Of a stretch of DNA of 64,000 nt, positions 1 through 11,762 are shown one piece after another (the stretch's first letter is position 1; each line of letters starts with the position of its first letter). The stretch lies in contig NC_041005.1 of assembly GCF_004193775.1 (NCBI RefSeq), positions 7,008,501-7,072,500 on the forward strand, in the 5' to 3' direction. Under the pieces are notes generated by a model. The model was not told where the DNA came from. It ran no database searches and saw only the letters and a program-made list of their open reading frames with translations. A program made the position numbers and the translations under genes. Origin of the DNA: Glycine soja (taxonomy: Eukaryota > Streptophyta > Magnoliopsida > Fabales > Fabaceae).

Positions 1-241
1 TCGATGTAGTCGCTCAAACATTCTCCATTAGTAATTGTGACGTTTTTTGTGCTCTCTAGAGTTCATCCTCCAGTTGCTTTGTTAGGGTTCTTGTGCGTCA
101 AAAGAAGAAGAAAGGAACATAATGTTTTGTAAAAGCTGCTCTAGATTAAAATTTGGTTCATATAGTGGAAAATTATGACCTAATTAACTTTATTTATTTA
201 TTTATTTTATTTATTTATTATAGGAGAACTTAAAAAAAAAA
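1..241. other. Unassigned AT-rich flank
   Basis: No convincing coding sequence is visible. It precedes the broken exostosin fragment and carries a TTTA-rich run near 188-222. It may be intron or 5' sequence of the lost part of that copy, but nothing in it is recognisable. Confidence 0.4.
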
Positions 242-1296
242 ACACGACTGTTACAATGTGTGCCAGTTATTATCAGATGACTTTGTGCCTCCATTTTTTG
301 AGAAGTTGAATTGGGAATCATTTATTGTTTTTGTCTTGGAGAAGGATATTCCAAATCTTAAGAGTATGTTTGGATAGAAAATTTTAACTGAATAAAGTAA
401 TTTATCAGAGAATTTAAATTGCTTTAATCTAAAATTCATTGTTTGGATTTTTTTTATAAAGAATTTAAATTTTTAGAATTTTAAAATAGAATTTTAAACA
501 ACTAAAAATGTGGAATGTTAATTTCCTTCTAAAAGGTGAGAAATTAAAATTCTCTTCTTGATAGAAGAACCTTCCAAAAACATTCGCGTATTTCCTTTAT
601 AACCTTGATTCTCTCTTCCATCTGAAAGTTCTTCAAATCCTATTCTCGAACTCGCAACTCCTCCCTCACACTGATGATCATCTTCTTCAAGAAACACTTG
701 TCTAAACTCGCAGAACTTCGATCGAGTGCAGGCGTAGGGGGACACGTAGAACTACACCCGTCAGTCACGGAGCAGCCGTCACTACCTATCACGAGACGAA
801 GGTACTCGTCAGCGCGGAGGGTCTGGATCATGCCTTGTGTCGTTGACTGAATGTTGTTGTGGTCGGTGTGGTGGTGTACACTGGCATGTTCCGGTTCCCC
901 TACGATTCTCCATACCGCATCAATATTCTTCTCTTTGAAAGTACATCAATCATGTCTTTTCTTCTCTTAGCATTCATTTTCTTTCATCTCACAATTTTAA
1001 TTTTTTTTATTCAAATATAAAATTTTGAAAATAAAAGAATTTCAATTAAAATATTTGAAATTCTTATAATTTAAAATTTCTCTCTCATCCAAACACACTC
1101 TAAGAGTATACTCCTTTCCATTCCGCAAAAGAAGTATCTTCAAATGCAGTTGATGGTGAGAAAGGTGCAGCAGCATCTCCTTTGGCACAAGAGCCCTTTC
1201 AAGTATGATATATTCCACATGATACTTCATTCTATTTGGTACAACAGTCTTCACAGCAACAGCTGCATAGATCATTTTGGAGACGTGGCCAAATAA
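242..1296 (+). pseudogene. Truncated exostosin/GT47 glycosyltransferase 3' fragment, split by a transposon
   Basis: Only the last part of an exostosin (GT47) domain remains. Seen: a stretch from about 258 reads VPVII, then after a 2-base deletion SDDFVPPFFEKLNWESF, up to IPNLK near 361. It resumes at 1104 as SILLSIPQKKYLQM and continues through HLLWHKSPFKYDIFHM to a TAA at 1294-1296. This parallels the C-terminus of the intact gene at 3048-6020 almost residue for residue (IISDNFIPPFFEILNWESF, ILLSISEERYLEM). Removing the 739-bp insertion plus one TAA copy restores the reading frame exactly. The frameshift near 270 and the missing 5' exons make it a pseudogene. It is in the same orientation as the intact copy, so it is probably the remnant of a tandem duplication. 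Confidence 0.88.
362..1100. mobile_element. PIF/Harbinger-like non-autonomous DNA transposon, 739 bp
   Basis: The element starts GAGTATGTTTGGAT at 362 and ends ATCCAAACACACTC at 1100, giving terminal inverted repeats of about 14 bp with one mismatch. It is flanked by TAA at 359-361 and TAA at 1101-1103. A 3-bp TAA/TTA duplication with GT-rich ends of this kind is the known signature of the PIF/Harbinger (Tourist) superfamily. The outer 150-180 bp on both sides are AT-rich, while about 690-910 is distinctly GC-rich. No transposase is recognisable. It sits inside the exon of the exostosin fragment. Confidence 0.85.
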
Positions 1297-3047
1297 GATA
1301 GCAAGAAGCTTTCCTTTAGGAAGAAAAAAAACATTCTTTGGGGGACATAGAGAATTAGGACGGGGTTGATAATTTATCAGGTCATTTTTATGAGTATTTT
1401 TTGTTTTTTTTTGGAGTTTTTGTTGTAATTAAATTAAATTTGTATATATTTTTTTCTCAAGTTGTCTTCAAGCTTTCATAGTCGTCCTGCAAACCTTGTT
1501 TGATGTTTGAATAATTTGTACATCAGGTTTAAGTTTAACTCTTGTCATCAACATTAAAAAAAAAAAGTCCTCTTAGTCTCGTACCAAGCTTTTGCTCCGA
1601 CGAGTTTGAGTATGAATTTAGCAAAGGCACTCTGGTTCAGGGTCACATCGTTTAGGGGTTAAGTGCCACAAAATTATTTATATTTCTTACCCTATCAATT
1701 ATGGAAGTACGCTTCTTTTTCTTTTCTTTTCTTTTCTTTTTTTTCTTTTTGACAGAGGAAATACGTTTCTTAAATTTACTTAATAAAAAATAGAAGATCA
1801 AAATGTATCTCGTATCTTCTTGTAAAATAAAAAATGTATCTTGTATCTTAGGATCTTTGTTCATAAAAGCATGATAAATAACATCAATGGCCCATTTGAG
1901 ATTTGTTAAATTCGTGAATTAAAGTGTATGGTGGGTTTGATGCGCATGGAAGGATGGTACAACAAGTAACATAACACAGACATGTAAATAGTCATAGACT
2001 CATAGTACAGGTTTTTGCTCTGTTTAATTTGTGTATTACCAATGCCATATAACTTTTCTAGATGACACCAAGGGATTTTAATTGAGTATTTGGATGAATG
2101 TTAATAAAATTAATTTTTCCGTTAAAATTGATTGGAAAGTTGTGTGATTTATATTTAGATGTTTTTATTATATAATTAAATTAATAAAATTTCGTATAAA
2201 TTTTATAATTTAATGTAAAAATTAGTTAAAGTTATTTCAACTCAAAATTAATTTTAAAATATTTTATAACATAAAATTAAACACATAAAAATAAATCTAA
2301 AATTAATTTTGGTTAAACACACACTAATAACTAAAATAACAAGGAAGTCTAAATTGAACAGAGTGGTGAGTTGTAAATACTTGTATTCGGTTCTTTCCTC
2401 GCCCTCAGCAAACAACAGAGAAATGTAAAAAAAAAAAAAAAAAGGGAAAAAAAAAGAATGGGAAAGATAAGAATAAAAACAAAAAAAAAATATAAAAGCT
2501 TTCCCATTGCAGATTTGCAGTCTATAAAAAGGACAAAATGAGAATTGCAAAAATATAAGGACAAAAATGATATTTTAGTTTTTTTTCCCTACCAAATCGA
2601 AGTTACCGGTAATTTCACTTCACAGTTAAAATTTAGATTTTTAGTGTCTCGGACTTGTTCTCGTACTGGTTCCTTAATTTACTCGAGTCTTCCATTCCTG
2701 TTTCTTCTTTCCTTCTTTCCTGTGATCTGTTAGATCCTTTCCCTGTTCGTAATATACATACAAAAGGGACAGTCACAGACGCAAATCCCATTACCTACGC
2801 ATGCCCTTTGTCGGTCCGTTAGTCCAACGATTCCGTTACACATTACTCCAATGTTTCTCTGACCAAATGATTCTCTCATTGTGCTTCCTCATCATAAGAT
2901 TCTCTCTTTCATCTCCCCATTGAAAACCCTCGCCAAAGTTATTGACTTTTCTGGTTCAACCGCAATGGGTTTGCTTCAATTTCTTCTTCTGATCTCTCTA
3001 GGGGTGAGGAGTTAGCCAGTTTTTTATTCTTTTTCTGAGATTCCCAC
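1297..3047. other. Intergenic and putative 5' region of the glycosyltransferase gene
   Basis: No gene is supported. It contains a CTTTT-rich run near 1714-1750, A-rich runs at about 2426-2490, and a possible small inverted-repeat element at 2085-2330. CT-rich sequence at 2690-3047 directly before the start codon is compatible with promoter and 5' leader. I cannot place a TATA box with confidence. Confidence 0.5.
2085..2330. mobile_element. Possible small Tourist-like MITE
   Basis: The left end reads GAGTATTTGGATGAATGTT and the right end, reverse-complemented, reads TAGTGTGTGTTTAACC followed by AAAATTAATTTT. Both ends run into AATTAATTTT-type sequence in inverted orientation. This resembles the ends of the element at 362-1100. 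I could not define a clean target duplication, so the call is tentative. Confidence 0.3.
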
Positions 3048-6020
3048 ATGGATCGGGGGTTTAGATTTCTGTGTCAGGCAGAAACTACGAGATTAGTTTC
3101 ATTTGTAGGAATAACAGTGGCTATAGTTTTCATGGTTCAGTATTCTGAACTTCCTAGTAGTAAATTCTTATCTTCTGTTACTACCAAGTTTACTAGTTTC
3201 ACAATGGATACATCATCTTCAGTTAATTCTAAAGTGGAGGGTAATAATTTGCACCTAAATGGTTCAAATTCAAACTCTACTCATGCATTGGAAGAGACAG
3301 CAATTAGTCCTCAGGTACCTCTCTTTCACAATGGCAGTGATTCAATTACTTCCCCTGCAGCAGATACATCTAAAGATCTTGATAGTGTTGTCAATTTCAC
3401 AGCCAGAAATGATGGTTCCCCGGTGAGTAGTGTTCAGGGAAGAGAAATTAATTTGACATCACAAGGGGCTTCATCACCACAGCCTATGGTGCCATTGCCC
3501 AACAGAACATCCTTAGATTCAGAAACGGATTCAAGAAGTCCTGTGGTATCTGTCACTTCAGCTGCAACTTCAGTGAAATCGAATACTGATCCAGTTTATA
3601 AGGATGGAAACTCAGGTTCTTTGCCAGGTAATAGTAACTTGACATCCAATAATGTCAAGCCTGTGACTGCAAAGAATTCCAAAAAGAGGCCATCTAAAGT
3701 AGTTTCAATATCTGAGATGAACTTGCTGTTGCAGCATAATCATGCTTCTTCCAAGCTAGCGGTATGTTTTGGATGATGCGATATGATTGAATTATATCAT
3801 TAGATGGGTTTTTCTAACTTATCCTGTTGATGTTTGTAGAAACCAGCAAGGGCTTCAGCTGTTGATCTGGAAATATTGCATGCCCAATCAGAGATTTTAA
3901 ATGCACCCCTCATTATGAATGATCCAAGGCTTTACCCTCCTTTATACAGGAATGTCTCCATGTTCAGAAGGTATGATAAGCAATTATCATTTTCAATGCA
4001 CGGATTCTACTCTTGAGCCAAACCACTGCAATTTGGTTAGATGGACAAATTTCTGATTGAACTATATTATTATTCCGTCTTCTGTCTTATCAACTAACTA
4101 CTTCTGAAGAGTGAACTGAATCTAATAGTTTTATCAGATTTAAAAAACAGCTATATAGATCCTAATAAAAGACTGGCATTTAAAATAGGTTGACCTGCTG
4201 GCATTTGGTGTGAATGCATGATTTGGTTTAACTGCACCATTTCCTATGGGTTTTTCACTTGTATATATCTGATTTGATAGTTAAACATTTGATGTTTGCT
4301 CTTGCTAACATGGCTTCAGTGAAATAAGTCATTCATTACTAAGATAGGTGGCCTTCCAAAAAAAAAAATTACTAAGATAGGTGTTTTTCCATGTCATATT
4401 CAATAAAATAAATTTACAGGATATATACGAAGATATGGTTAGGTTACAACATGTTATTATGCAGAAAAAAAAAATCAAGAACCAAACTTAGATAGGAGGA
4501 TTCTGCTTACATATTGTTCAATTCACTATGTATGTGTTTCTCTGCCTCCTGTGAGTTGAGTATCCTGCTGTGCACGTCCTTCCTAAAAGAAATTCAACTA
4601 GCAATGTCTGCATTCTGCAGGAGTTATGAACTAATGGAAAATATGCTCAAAGTTTACATCTACCAGGATGGGGATAGACCAATCTTTCATGAGCCCTTAC
4701 TGGATGGAATATATGCATCTGAAGGATGGTTCATGAAATTAATGGAGGCAAACAAACAGTTTGTCACTAGAGACCCTGGGAAGGCTCACTTGTTTTACAT
4801 ACCTTTCAGTTCAAGATTGTTGCAGCAAACTCTCTATGTACGTAATTCACACAGACGTTCCAACTTAATTGAGTACATGAAAAATTATGTGGACATGATT
4901 GCTGGAAAGTATCCTTTCTGGAATAGAACTTCTGGAGCAGATCACTTTGTTGTTGCGTGCCATGATTGGGTATGATTCTATATGTTTATGCAAATTATGA
5001 TTAATGCATTTTCTGCCTTTTCTTCCCCTTTCCTCTGAACTACAATTTGCTTCATGCAATTAATGATAAAGAATATGGTGTGTGCCTGTATTCCCTGCTC
5101 CTCTTACTTAAATTTCAATCTGTAACATAGTCTAACATTCAGGGAAATTCTCCCTCAATGTAACCAGTAAAATAGTTGCATTATTAGGATGTGACAAATA
5201 GCAATTGCTGCAGTTCATATTATTAGTTATGGACTATAGATATAGAGTGTCCCACATGCAATGCCTACTCCATTATGATTGAATCATTAATTTCTATTGA
5301 AGCAGTATCACCAGTAATTGGGTGGAAGAGTAATTAACAAGCACCATTTCTCAGGCTCCTGCAGAAACAAGAGGGCGCATGCTTAGTTGCATCAGAGCCC
5401 TCTGCAATGCTGACATTGAAGTAGGATTCAAGATAGGCAAGGATGTTTCTCTTCCAGAAACATACATAAGGTCAAGTGAGAATCCTGTAAAAAATATAGG
5501 GGGTGATCCTCCTTCTAAGAGGCCTATCCTGGCTTTTTTCGCAGGAGGTTTACACGGTTATGTTCGGCCTATTCTGTTGAAGCACTGGGAGAACAAAGAA
5601 CCTGACATGAAGATATCTGGTCCCTTGCCACATGTCAGGGGTAATGTAAACTACATCCAGCTCATGAAGAGCAGCAAATTCTGCATCTGTGCACGAGGTC
5701 ATGAAGTTAATAGCCCGCGTGTGGTAGAGGCAATATTCCACGAGTGCATTCCAGTCATCATATCTGACAATTTTATTCCTCCTTTCTTTGAGATTCTGAA
5801 CTGGGAATCTTTTGCTGTGTTTGTCAAGGAGGAAGAAATCCCTAATTTGAGGAACATACTGCTGTCCATCTCAGAAGAAAGATACTTAGAGATGCATAAG
5901 AGGGCGAAAAAGGTGCAAGAGCATTTTCTCTGGCATGCTGAACCTGTAAAGTATGATTTGTTTCATATGCTTCTTCATTCAATTTGGTACAATAGACTTT
6001 TCCATATAAGCCGGACATGA
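3048..6020 (+). CDS. Exostosin-family (GT47) type II membrane glycosyltransferase, four exons
   Basis: Proposed exons are 3048-3761, 3840-3970, 4621-4969 and 5355-6020; all introns are GT-AG, and the sum is 1860 nt, encoding 619 aa. Residues about 14-33 are one hydrophobic signal-anchor segment. Residues about 40-235 form a Ser/Thr/Asn-rich stem with many N-x-S/T sites. The exostosin domain begins near residue 280 (YELMENMLKVYIYQ, then HEPLLDGIYASEGWFMKLM) and continues through FVVACHDWAPAETRG, across the exon 3/4 junction, LAFFAGGLHGYVRP, SKFCICARG (505-513) and SPRVVEAIFHECIPVIISD. These are hallmark plant GT47 motifs. Family members are Golgi glycosyltransferases acting on cell-wall polysaccharides or related glycans; the donor and acceptor here cannot be told from sequence. 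Length and architecture match the At5g03795-like group. A broken sister copy lies upstream at 242-1296. Confidence 0.93.
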
Positions 6021-7974
6021 CGATATGAATTTTGGAGACAAGTCACTGTGATTGATAGCTTGATGATGTATAGATTGTTTGAGTTAACAAATGAAGCAAG
6101 AACAATATGGTTAGAGAAAAAGTTCATTGATTCTAGAGAAAATGTTATTGTTTGATTCATATCCCTAGAGAATAATTGATTCATAATAATGTTAGTGTTT
6201 GATCATCTAGTGAAATCATGAAGATCTGTCTTTAATTATGTGACAGCAGAAAAAGAAATTTACTTATTTAAAAAACTGCAAGGAATTGACACTCCTCGTG
6301 GGAAGTAGAAGCAAAAGCAAGTGCGAAAAAAATAGTTTTGTACGAAATTGTTGTATAATACTATTAAAAATAGTTGACAAAATGCTCCTTTGATAGACAT
6401 CTTTAGTATAGGAAGTATATAAGTTAGATGAATAAATACTAAACTGAACACAGTCCTAATTTCATAAGAGCAGTTTTGAAGAGAGACACCTTTGATCCTG
6501 AATTGAGGGTCTTTTTTGTTTACTTTATAGGAAAACACGTCACCGTGTGGATTTGGTTAATGAGATGATAAATTTATAATCCTATCAGCAAGTTGGAGTC
6601 TCTCAATAGATTACTTGTAAAGTTACAACGAATAACCTATCAAAGGTGTTACTCTTGACATTAAACCCATCTAATGTTCCATAACTGACGTATAATAATA
6701 AAATTCTTAAATGTCAGAAAATTAAATAACATTGACTAATACTAATCTATTATTACAATTAAAATATTTTAACAGCCTATGCCAATGAATGCTGAATAGT
6801 GATCCATGATTGCAATATTCTGTTTTTTTAAGACATTGGAAAGAAAAACTGAATGATGAGTTAATGATTAAGGAAATTCTAAATTAACATGTTAACCCTT
6901 ACACAATTAGAGGAACCATGTGTTGAGTAGTAAAGGCTCTGATAATTTGCAAGGCTACCAGTGCTCAATAATGATAATTGATGGTTTTTTCAGTGCTCAG
7001 AGTTGGAATGGGAAGAAGAACAAAAAGCTTTTTCATCGGTGATTTTTTGTTTTTTGATTGGCATCTTAGCATGAGAAGCTCGATGGATGGCTCATTTAGT
7101 AATACACTAAGTGACCCTCGTCCACAAGCTAGCCGCATTTCACCAATTTCTATATCTCTAACTCTATTTTGATAGAAAATGCTCTATCTATTGTCTATTT
7201 ATTTACAACACTACTAACAATTATGAATTTACCATTACCATCACATGAAATAAGCAACTCTCTATCATTTGTTTAACATTAAATACACTATTTATTATCT
7301 ATAAATTAGGGAAGGAGACAATAATATAATATCACACATGAAATACTTCCCCCATTAACATATTAATTAATCTTTTTACACCCATCTTAATTTTTTTTTC
7401 ACACAATACTCTTATTTCTCTAAAAACAAACACAGTACTCTTATATTTAATACATTTTCTCTATTTCTAGCACATATCTCTTGTATGCACAGAAAAAAGG
7501 TGTGGAAAAAACATTTGTTTTATTATTATTCAAAACATGCATTTCAATGCTTCAAAAAACCCTAACAAGCAATATACTGATTGAATTAGGGCTAGATAAA
7601 TCATTTGATAATCGAGTCTAATTCAAGTTTTCTAATTTATTTATACCTAGATGCCATAAAAAATCACCCACGGAGATGGATGTATGATAATCTAGCATTC
7701 TGACTTCCCCTTTTATAACGTATAGTGCTCTTTAGCATCCTAGAAAAAACAAAAAAAAATATTTCAAAATTCTTAAATAAATCTCAACTAAACACAAAAT
7801 TTTAATTAAAATTTTTGCTTAAATTAAGATATCTTATTGAAATACTAAAATCTCGAAAAATAAAAAATAGATATGAGTATCTTAAATAATATAATTGTCA
7901 TCAAATATGTACATCAAAATCTTATCAATTTAATAATCATTAAAACTCTCGAAAATCAATAAAGACTAAAACCT
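6021..7974. other. Intergenic region downstream of the glycosyltransferase gene
   Basis: AT-rich sequence with no gene I can support. The first few hundred bases are presumably the 3' UTR of the GT47 gene. Short open frames here have no family resemblance. Confidence 0.5.
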
Positions 7975-8171
7975 ATGTCTTACATTATCTTAATTCACAT
8001 CTATTGTCTTGTTCCGCATACATTATCTTTGTGTGTATATTATTTTTAATCCATGTACAATATTACGAGTTAAAGCCTTGCACCCTCAACCCGTTTCGTA
8101 ACCCAACAATAGGTGTCCTTACACTGCACTCCAACTTTGTCTTGCCCATAAAATATGAGTCATACATAACA
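7975..8171 (-). repeat. Partial 3' LTR of the minus-strand copia element
   Basis: The stretch resembles 16555-16719: both contain ATTATCTT-type runs, GCATACATTATCTTT, AACCCAACAATAGGTGTCCTTACAC (or a close variant) and ATGAGTCATRCA before the end. Only about 200 of the 404 bp of the other LTR can be recognised. Confidence 0.7.
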
Positions 8172-8186
8172 ATCTCCACCTTGGCA
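8172..8186 (-). other. Polypurine tract next to the 3' LTR
   Basis: On the minus strand CCAAGGTGGAGAT lies directly before the LTR start TGTTATGTATGAC. A purine-rich tract in this place is the plus-strand priming site of LTR retrotransposons. Confidence 0.65.
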
Positions 8187-8229
8187 AATATTCAATCACG
8201 TTGAAGATAAATAGCAAGTCTACTTCATA

Positions 8230-9160
8230 GTGTCCTAAGTTGGTGGTCCTATCACATCTAGTACTGAACAACATTCAACAAGTCTAAGCAATGCTTGAAC
8301 TTGTCGGTTGTAACTATCTTAGTTAAGATATGAGTTGCATTCTCTGGAGTGTGAACCTTCTTGAGCAAAACCTGACTAAATTCCATCAACTCCCTGATCT
8401 TGTGGAACCTATCCATATGTTTGGTTCTAACATGATACACATGATTCTTTATCAAATCGATAACACTTTGACTATCACAATGCAATTGAACTCCACCTTA
8501 CTTAATGCCCAACTCTTTCACTAGTCATGCTAACCACACATCTTCCTTGCTAGCCTATGCTACTAATCATGTACTTCGGTTCAGTTGTTATCATTGCCAC
8601 AAGAGACTGAATTATGGACTTTCAACAAACAGGTCCACCTCCAACATTAAAGACATACCCTATTGTAGACTTTTTGTCATCCAGATCATCAGCATAGTCA
8701 GAATCCACATATCCCACAATTGAAGGATCACTCTACTGACTACAAAATATAATACCATGACCTGTTGTACCCTTTAGGTACCTCAAGATCCACTTCTCTG
8801 CTTCTCAATGTTGCTTCTCAATGTTGCTTCCTAGGGTCAAACATAAACTTAAAGACTTGGCTTACAACATGTGTCAAATCTGGTCTAGTGCACACCATAG
8901 CATACATTAAGCAACCAATTGCATTGGTATATGGAACCTTTGACATGTATTCCACCTCATCATTTGTCTTCAGACATTGATTTACAGAAAGCTTAAAGCG
9001 TTTTGCCAATGGAATACTTTCAGGCTTTGCATTCCTCACGTCAAACCTTCTCAACATAGCCTTGCCATGAAAACCAAAACTGTCTAAATTTCATGTCCCT
9101 GTGAGTCTCCATCCCAAGAATTTTCTTGCAAGACCTAATTCCTTCATATCAAACTCCTTG
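8230..9160 (-). pseudogene. Ty1-copia RT C-terminus and RNase H remnant
   Basis: Minus-strand frames at 9160-9060 give EFDMKELG and ARKILGMETHRD. Frames at 9057-8818 give PYTNAIGCLMYAMVCTRPDL, which corresponds to the YxxAVGSLMYAMxxTRPD signature of plant copia elements. Frames at 8485-8258 give HCDSQSVIDLIKN and RTKHMDRFHKIREL, the copia RNase H region around the catalytic CDSQSA(I/L)xL motif. At least three reading-frame changes separate these pieces. A short duplication of CTTCTCAATGTTG near 8800-8825 adds to the damage. Confidence 0.85.
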
Positions 9161-9161
9161 T

Positions 9162-10527
9162 TGTTAGTCGTTATTTACGACTAACTTTTGTATTGAAAAG
9201 TTTCATGAAATTTATATCTTTTCCCCAATTTATGGTTTTTTTTGTTGGTTTGTACATATTTTTATGTTTAGTTTAATTTCACTCAATAGATATTCTCATT
9301 ATTGTGAATTAATATGGTTCAACTTCAGTTTTAGGCTAAAGGGTGAATAAGAAGAAGAAGCTTGAAGCAGCTAGTGTCTCGCTAAGCGAGGCATATGCGC
9401 TTAGCGAGTAACATCCGCTAAGCGAGGCACTCAGCTCGCTTAGCGAGTTGGAAGAATCTGGAAGAGAATCTGTCATTCATGCACGCACCCAGTGTACCAT
9501 CAACTTGCTCAGTGAGTCATTTGTCTTTTCTCGCACCCAGCTCGTTAAGCGAAAATTCACTAACTCGAGCTTAGCAAGAAAATGACGCTAAGCGAGCCTT
9601 CAGGATCAAAAAGCCCTTAAAAGACTGAAGTTGGCGAAAAAGGGAGGAGAGTTCTTTTTAGGGAGAGAGACGTAACAGAGCCGAAAAAATGGAGCAAGAG
9701 AGAAGAGCTTGGACAAAAAGCCTCAGCCTTTGAGAGATTCTGAGTTTAGGAGTGATTATTAGGTTTTTAGAGGTGAAGGAGACATCCCCACCACTTTGTA
9801 ATTTTAATTATTCTTCAAAAACCCTGTTCTTGGGCTGAAAGGTGCTAACTTGCAATGGAAGGCTAAATCTCTTGTTGGGGATTTCTGCTGAACTTTGATG
9901 TAAAATCCTTTACTATCTATTTAAAGTTGTTTTATTGTGTTCATTGTTTCTATCTGCACTTAATTCATGCATGCTTGTGGCTTAATCACCCATTTGTGTG
10001 TAAAGTTAGGATTTTTAGCATTGGAAAGTGTTTTAAATCCTTAGAACTGGATAGAGCGGGCTAGAGAACTGTATGTCTGGACACAGAATGCAGGGATTTA
10101 GTTTATATTATGTCGTAATCTTAATGCAACTCATTTAAGCTAAGTTTGATGAGGGATCTAGAACGAAGTTTAGATAGAGTTAGACCCATTCACTTGAGAG
10201 ATCCTGGTTTGGGTAGTTGTTTTTGGCATAGAACACAAAAAACAGCCTTAAATAGAGAAAAATACTCAATAACATCAAGTAGGTTCAATAGAAAGATCCA
10301 ACACTTTTAATCATTTATTTATCTTTCACCTTTAGATAGTTAATTTTGTAGTTAAATTAGAACTGTAGACATAAATTTTTTTTTATATTTACTGGCTTTA
10401 TACAAATGTTTACCTACTGAATGAAACAAGTTCCCTGTGATTCGATACTCGATTCTTACCGTTTTATATTACTTGTGCGACTCAGTACACTTGTTGATCA
10501 GTATCGCAATTGGGAAAGTTTGGAACA
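9162..10527 (+). mobile_element. Solo LTR inserted in the copia reverse transcriptase
   Basis: The block begins TGTTAGTCG and ends GGAACA, so it has TG...CA ends. It is flanked by CTTGT (9157-9161) and CTTGC (10528-10532), a near-perfect 5-bp target duplication. Cutting it out joins minus-strand KSLLSK to EFDMKELG within the RT, so it is a real insertion. At 1366 bp with no coding capacity it looks like a single LTR left after recombination. The orientation is inferred from its end sequence and is uncertain, and I think a gypsy-type source is likelier than copia. It carries reiterated CGCTAAGCGAG motifs. Confidence 0.75.
9378..9600. repeat. Reiterated CTCGCTAAGCGAG palindrome
   Basis: CTCGCTAAGCGAG occurs at 9378-9390, then GCGCTTAGCGAG at 9397, CGCTAAGCGAG at 9416 and CTCGCTTAGCGAG at 9435, with weaker forms near 9540-9600. 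The copies sit about 19 bp apart in the first cluster. They lie within the solo LTR. Confidence 0.8.
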
Positions 10528-10532
10528 CTTGC

Positions 10533-11092
10533 TCAACAGTGATTTCAACTTACTCACATTACACAAATGATTACCAACAATCAACATATCATCAATATAC
10601 AATAGCATAAAAATAAAAAGAGTCATCACCAAGGCTCCTCATATAAACACAACAATCATACTCGCATTGCCTATAGCCAATTCGAAGAATGTAGAATCAA
10701 ACTGCTTGTACCACTATATTGGAGACTGCTTCAATCCATACAGAAACCTCTTCAACTTACAGAATAGTCGACCTAGTCCATTATTACTGAACCCTTATGG
10801 CTGCTCCATGTAAATTTGCTCATTTAGATCATTGTGAAGAAAGGTTGTCTTCACATTCATCTGTTCCAAGTGCATGTCATGATTGGCTACCAAGGCTAGC
10901 ACCTCCCTAATAGAAGTGTGTCTTACAATTGCAGAGAAAATCTCATCATAATCAACCCTCTTTTGTTGTGCATACCCCTTTGCTACTAAACGAGCCTTGA
11001 ACTTTTCCCCTTCTTTTTCTGATATTGGAGGTTTCCTCTTGTACACTCGTTTTCACCATATGGATCTCTTGCTCATAGGAGGCTTAACTAGT
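10533..11092 (-). pseudogene. Ty1-copia reverse transcriptase N-terminal half, broken
   Basis: Minus-strand frames give VYKRKPPISEKEGEKFKARL, then VAKGYAQQKRVDYDEIFSAI, and HLEQMNVKTTFLHNDLNEQI, all matching the copia RT start (KARLVAKGY, DVKTAFLHGDL). Near 10560-10600 the frame FIFMLLYIDDMLIVG contains the YVDDM catalytic motif in the form YIDDM. Frameshifts separate the blocks. It continues on the other side of the solo LTR at 9160. Confidence 0.85.
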
Positions 11093-11762
11093 TGTTAATC
11101 AATTGGCAAGAAAACCAAATCACGCAAATAGTAAAATATGGTAAGACCGAATGTCGTGTCCGCAAGGACTTCATTCGTGCAAAATAGCTTGTGCAATCCA
11201 GATTCTAAGCAATATAGATGAATATTTGAATTGATTTTAAAATCTATAATGTAACTTAAAGGTATCATAAAAACATGAGACAATAGAGACAAGTAGAAAC
11301 AAGGCACAACTATTAAAACAAAAGCACAAACACTTAGAGTGCAAGAAAAAAATGTATGTTGAATTATGAAGTTGTTGGTTTTTTGGACCTACTAAACCAC
11401 TCTTGATGTAAATTTTAATGGTATTTCTCTACTCAATATTCAGTCAAGTGTTTCATTGATCCACAAAACTAAGATTCTTCTAGTAAAAGGGCCTGAATCA
11501 CTTCACTTAACTATTAATCCCTTAACAAGTTAAATGAAATGACTTGGATCACAAGAAGGATTAAAACAAGGCAAATAAACTACATTCTATCCCTAGACAT
11601 GCATTTTATTAGAAGTTACTTTCAGTTCTTAGTAGTGATAGTATTTCCCAATGACTCTCACTCTATAAAACATGCATATGGCGATTAAACCATAAACAAA
11701 GCAATATTAACAAAAAGTAAGCAATAACACTAAAAATGAACATTAAGTAGAAGAGATAGTTA

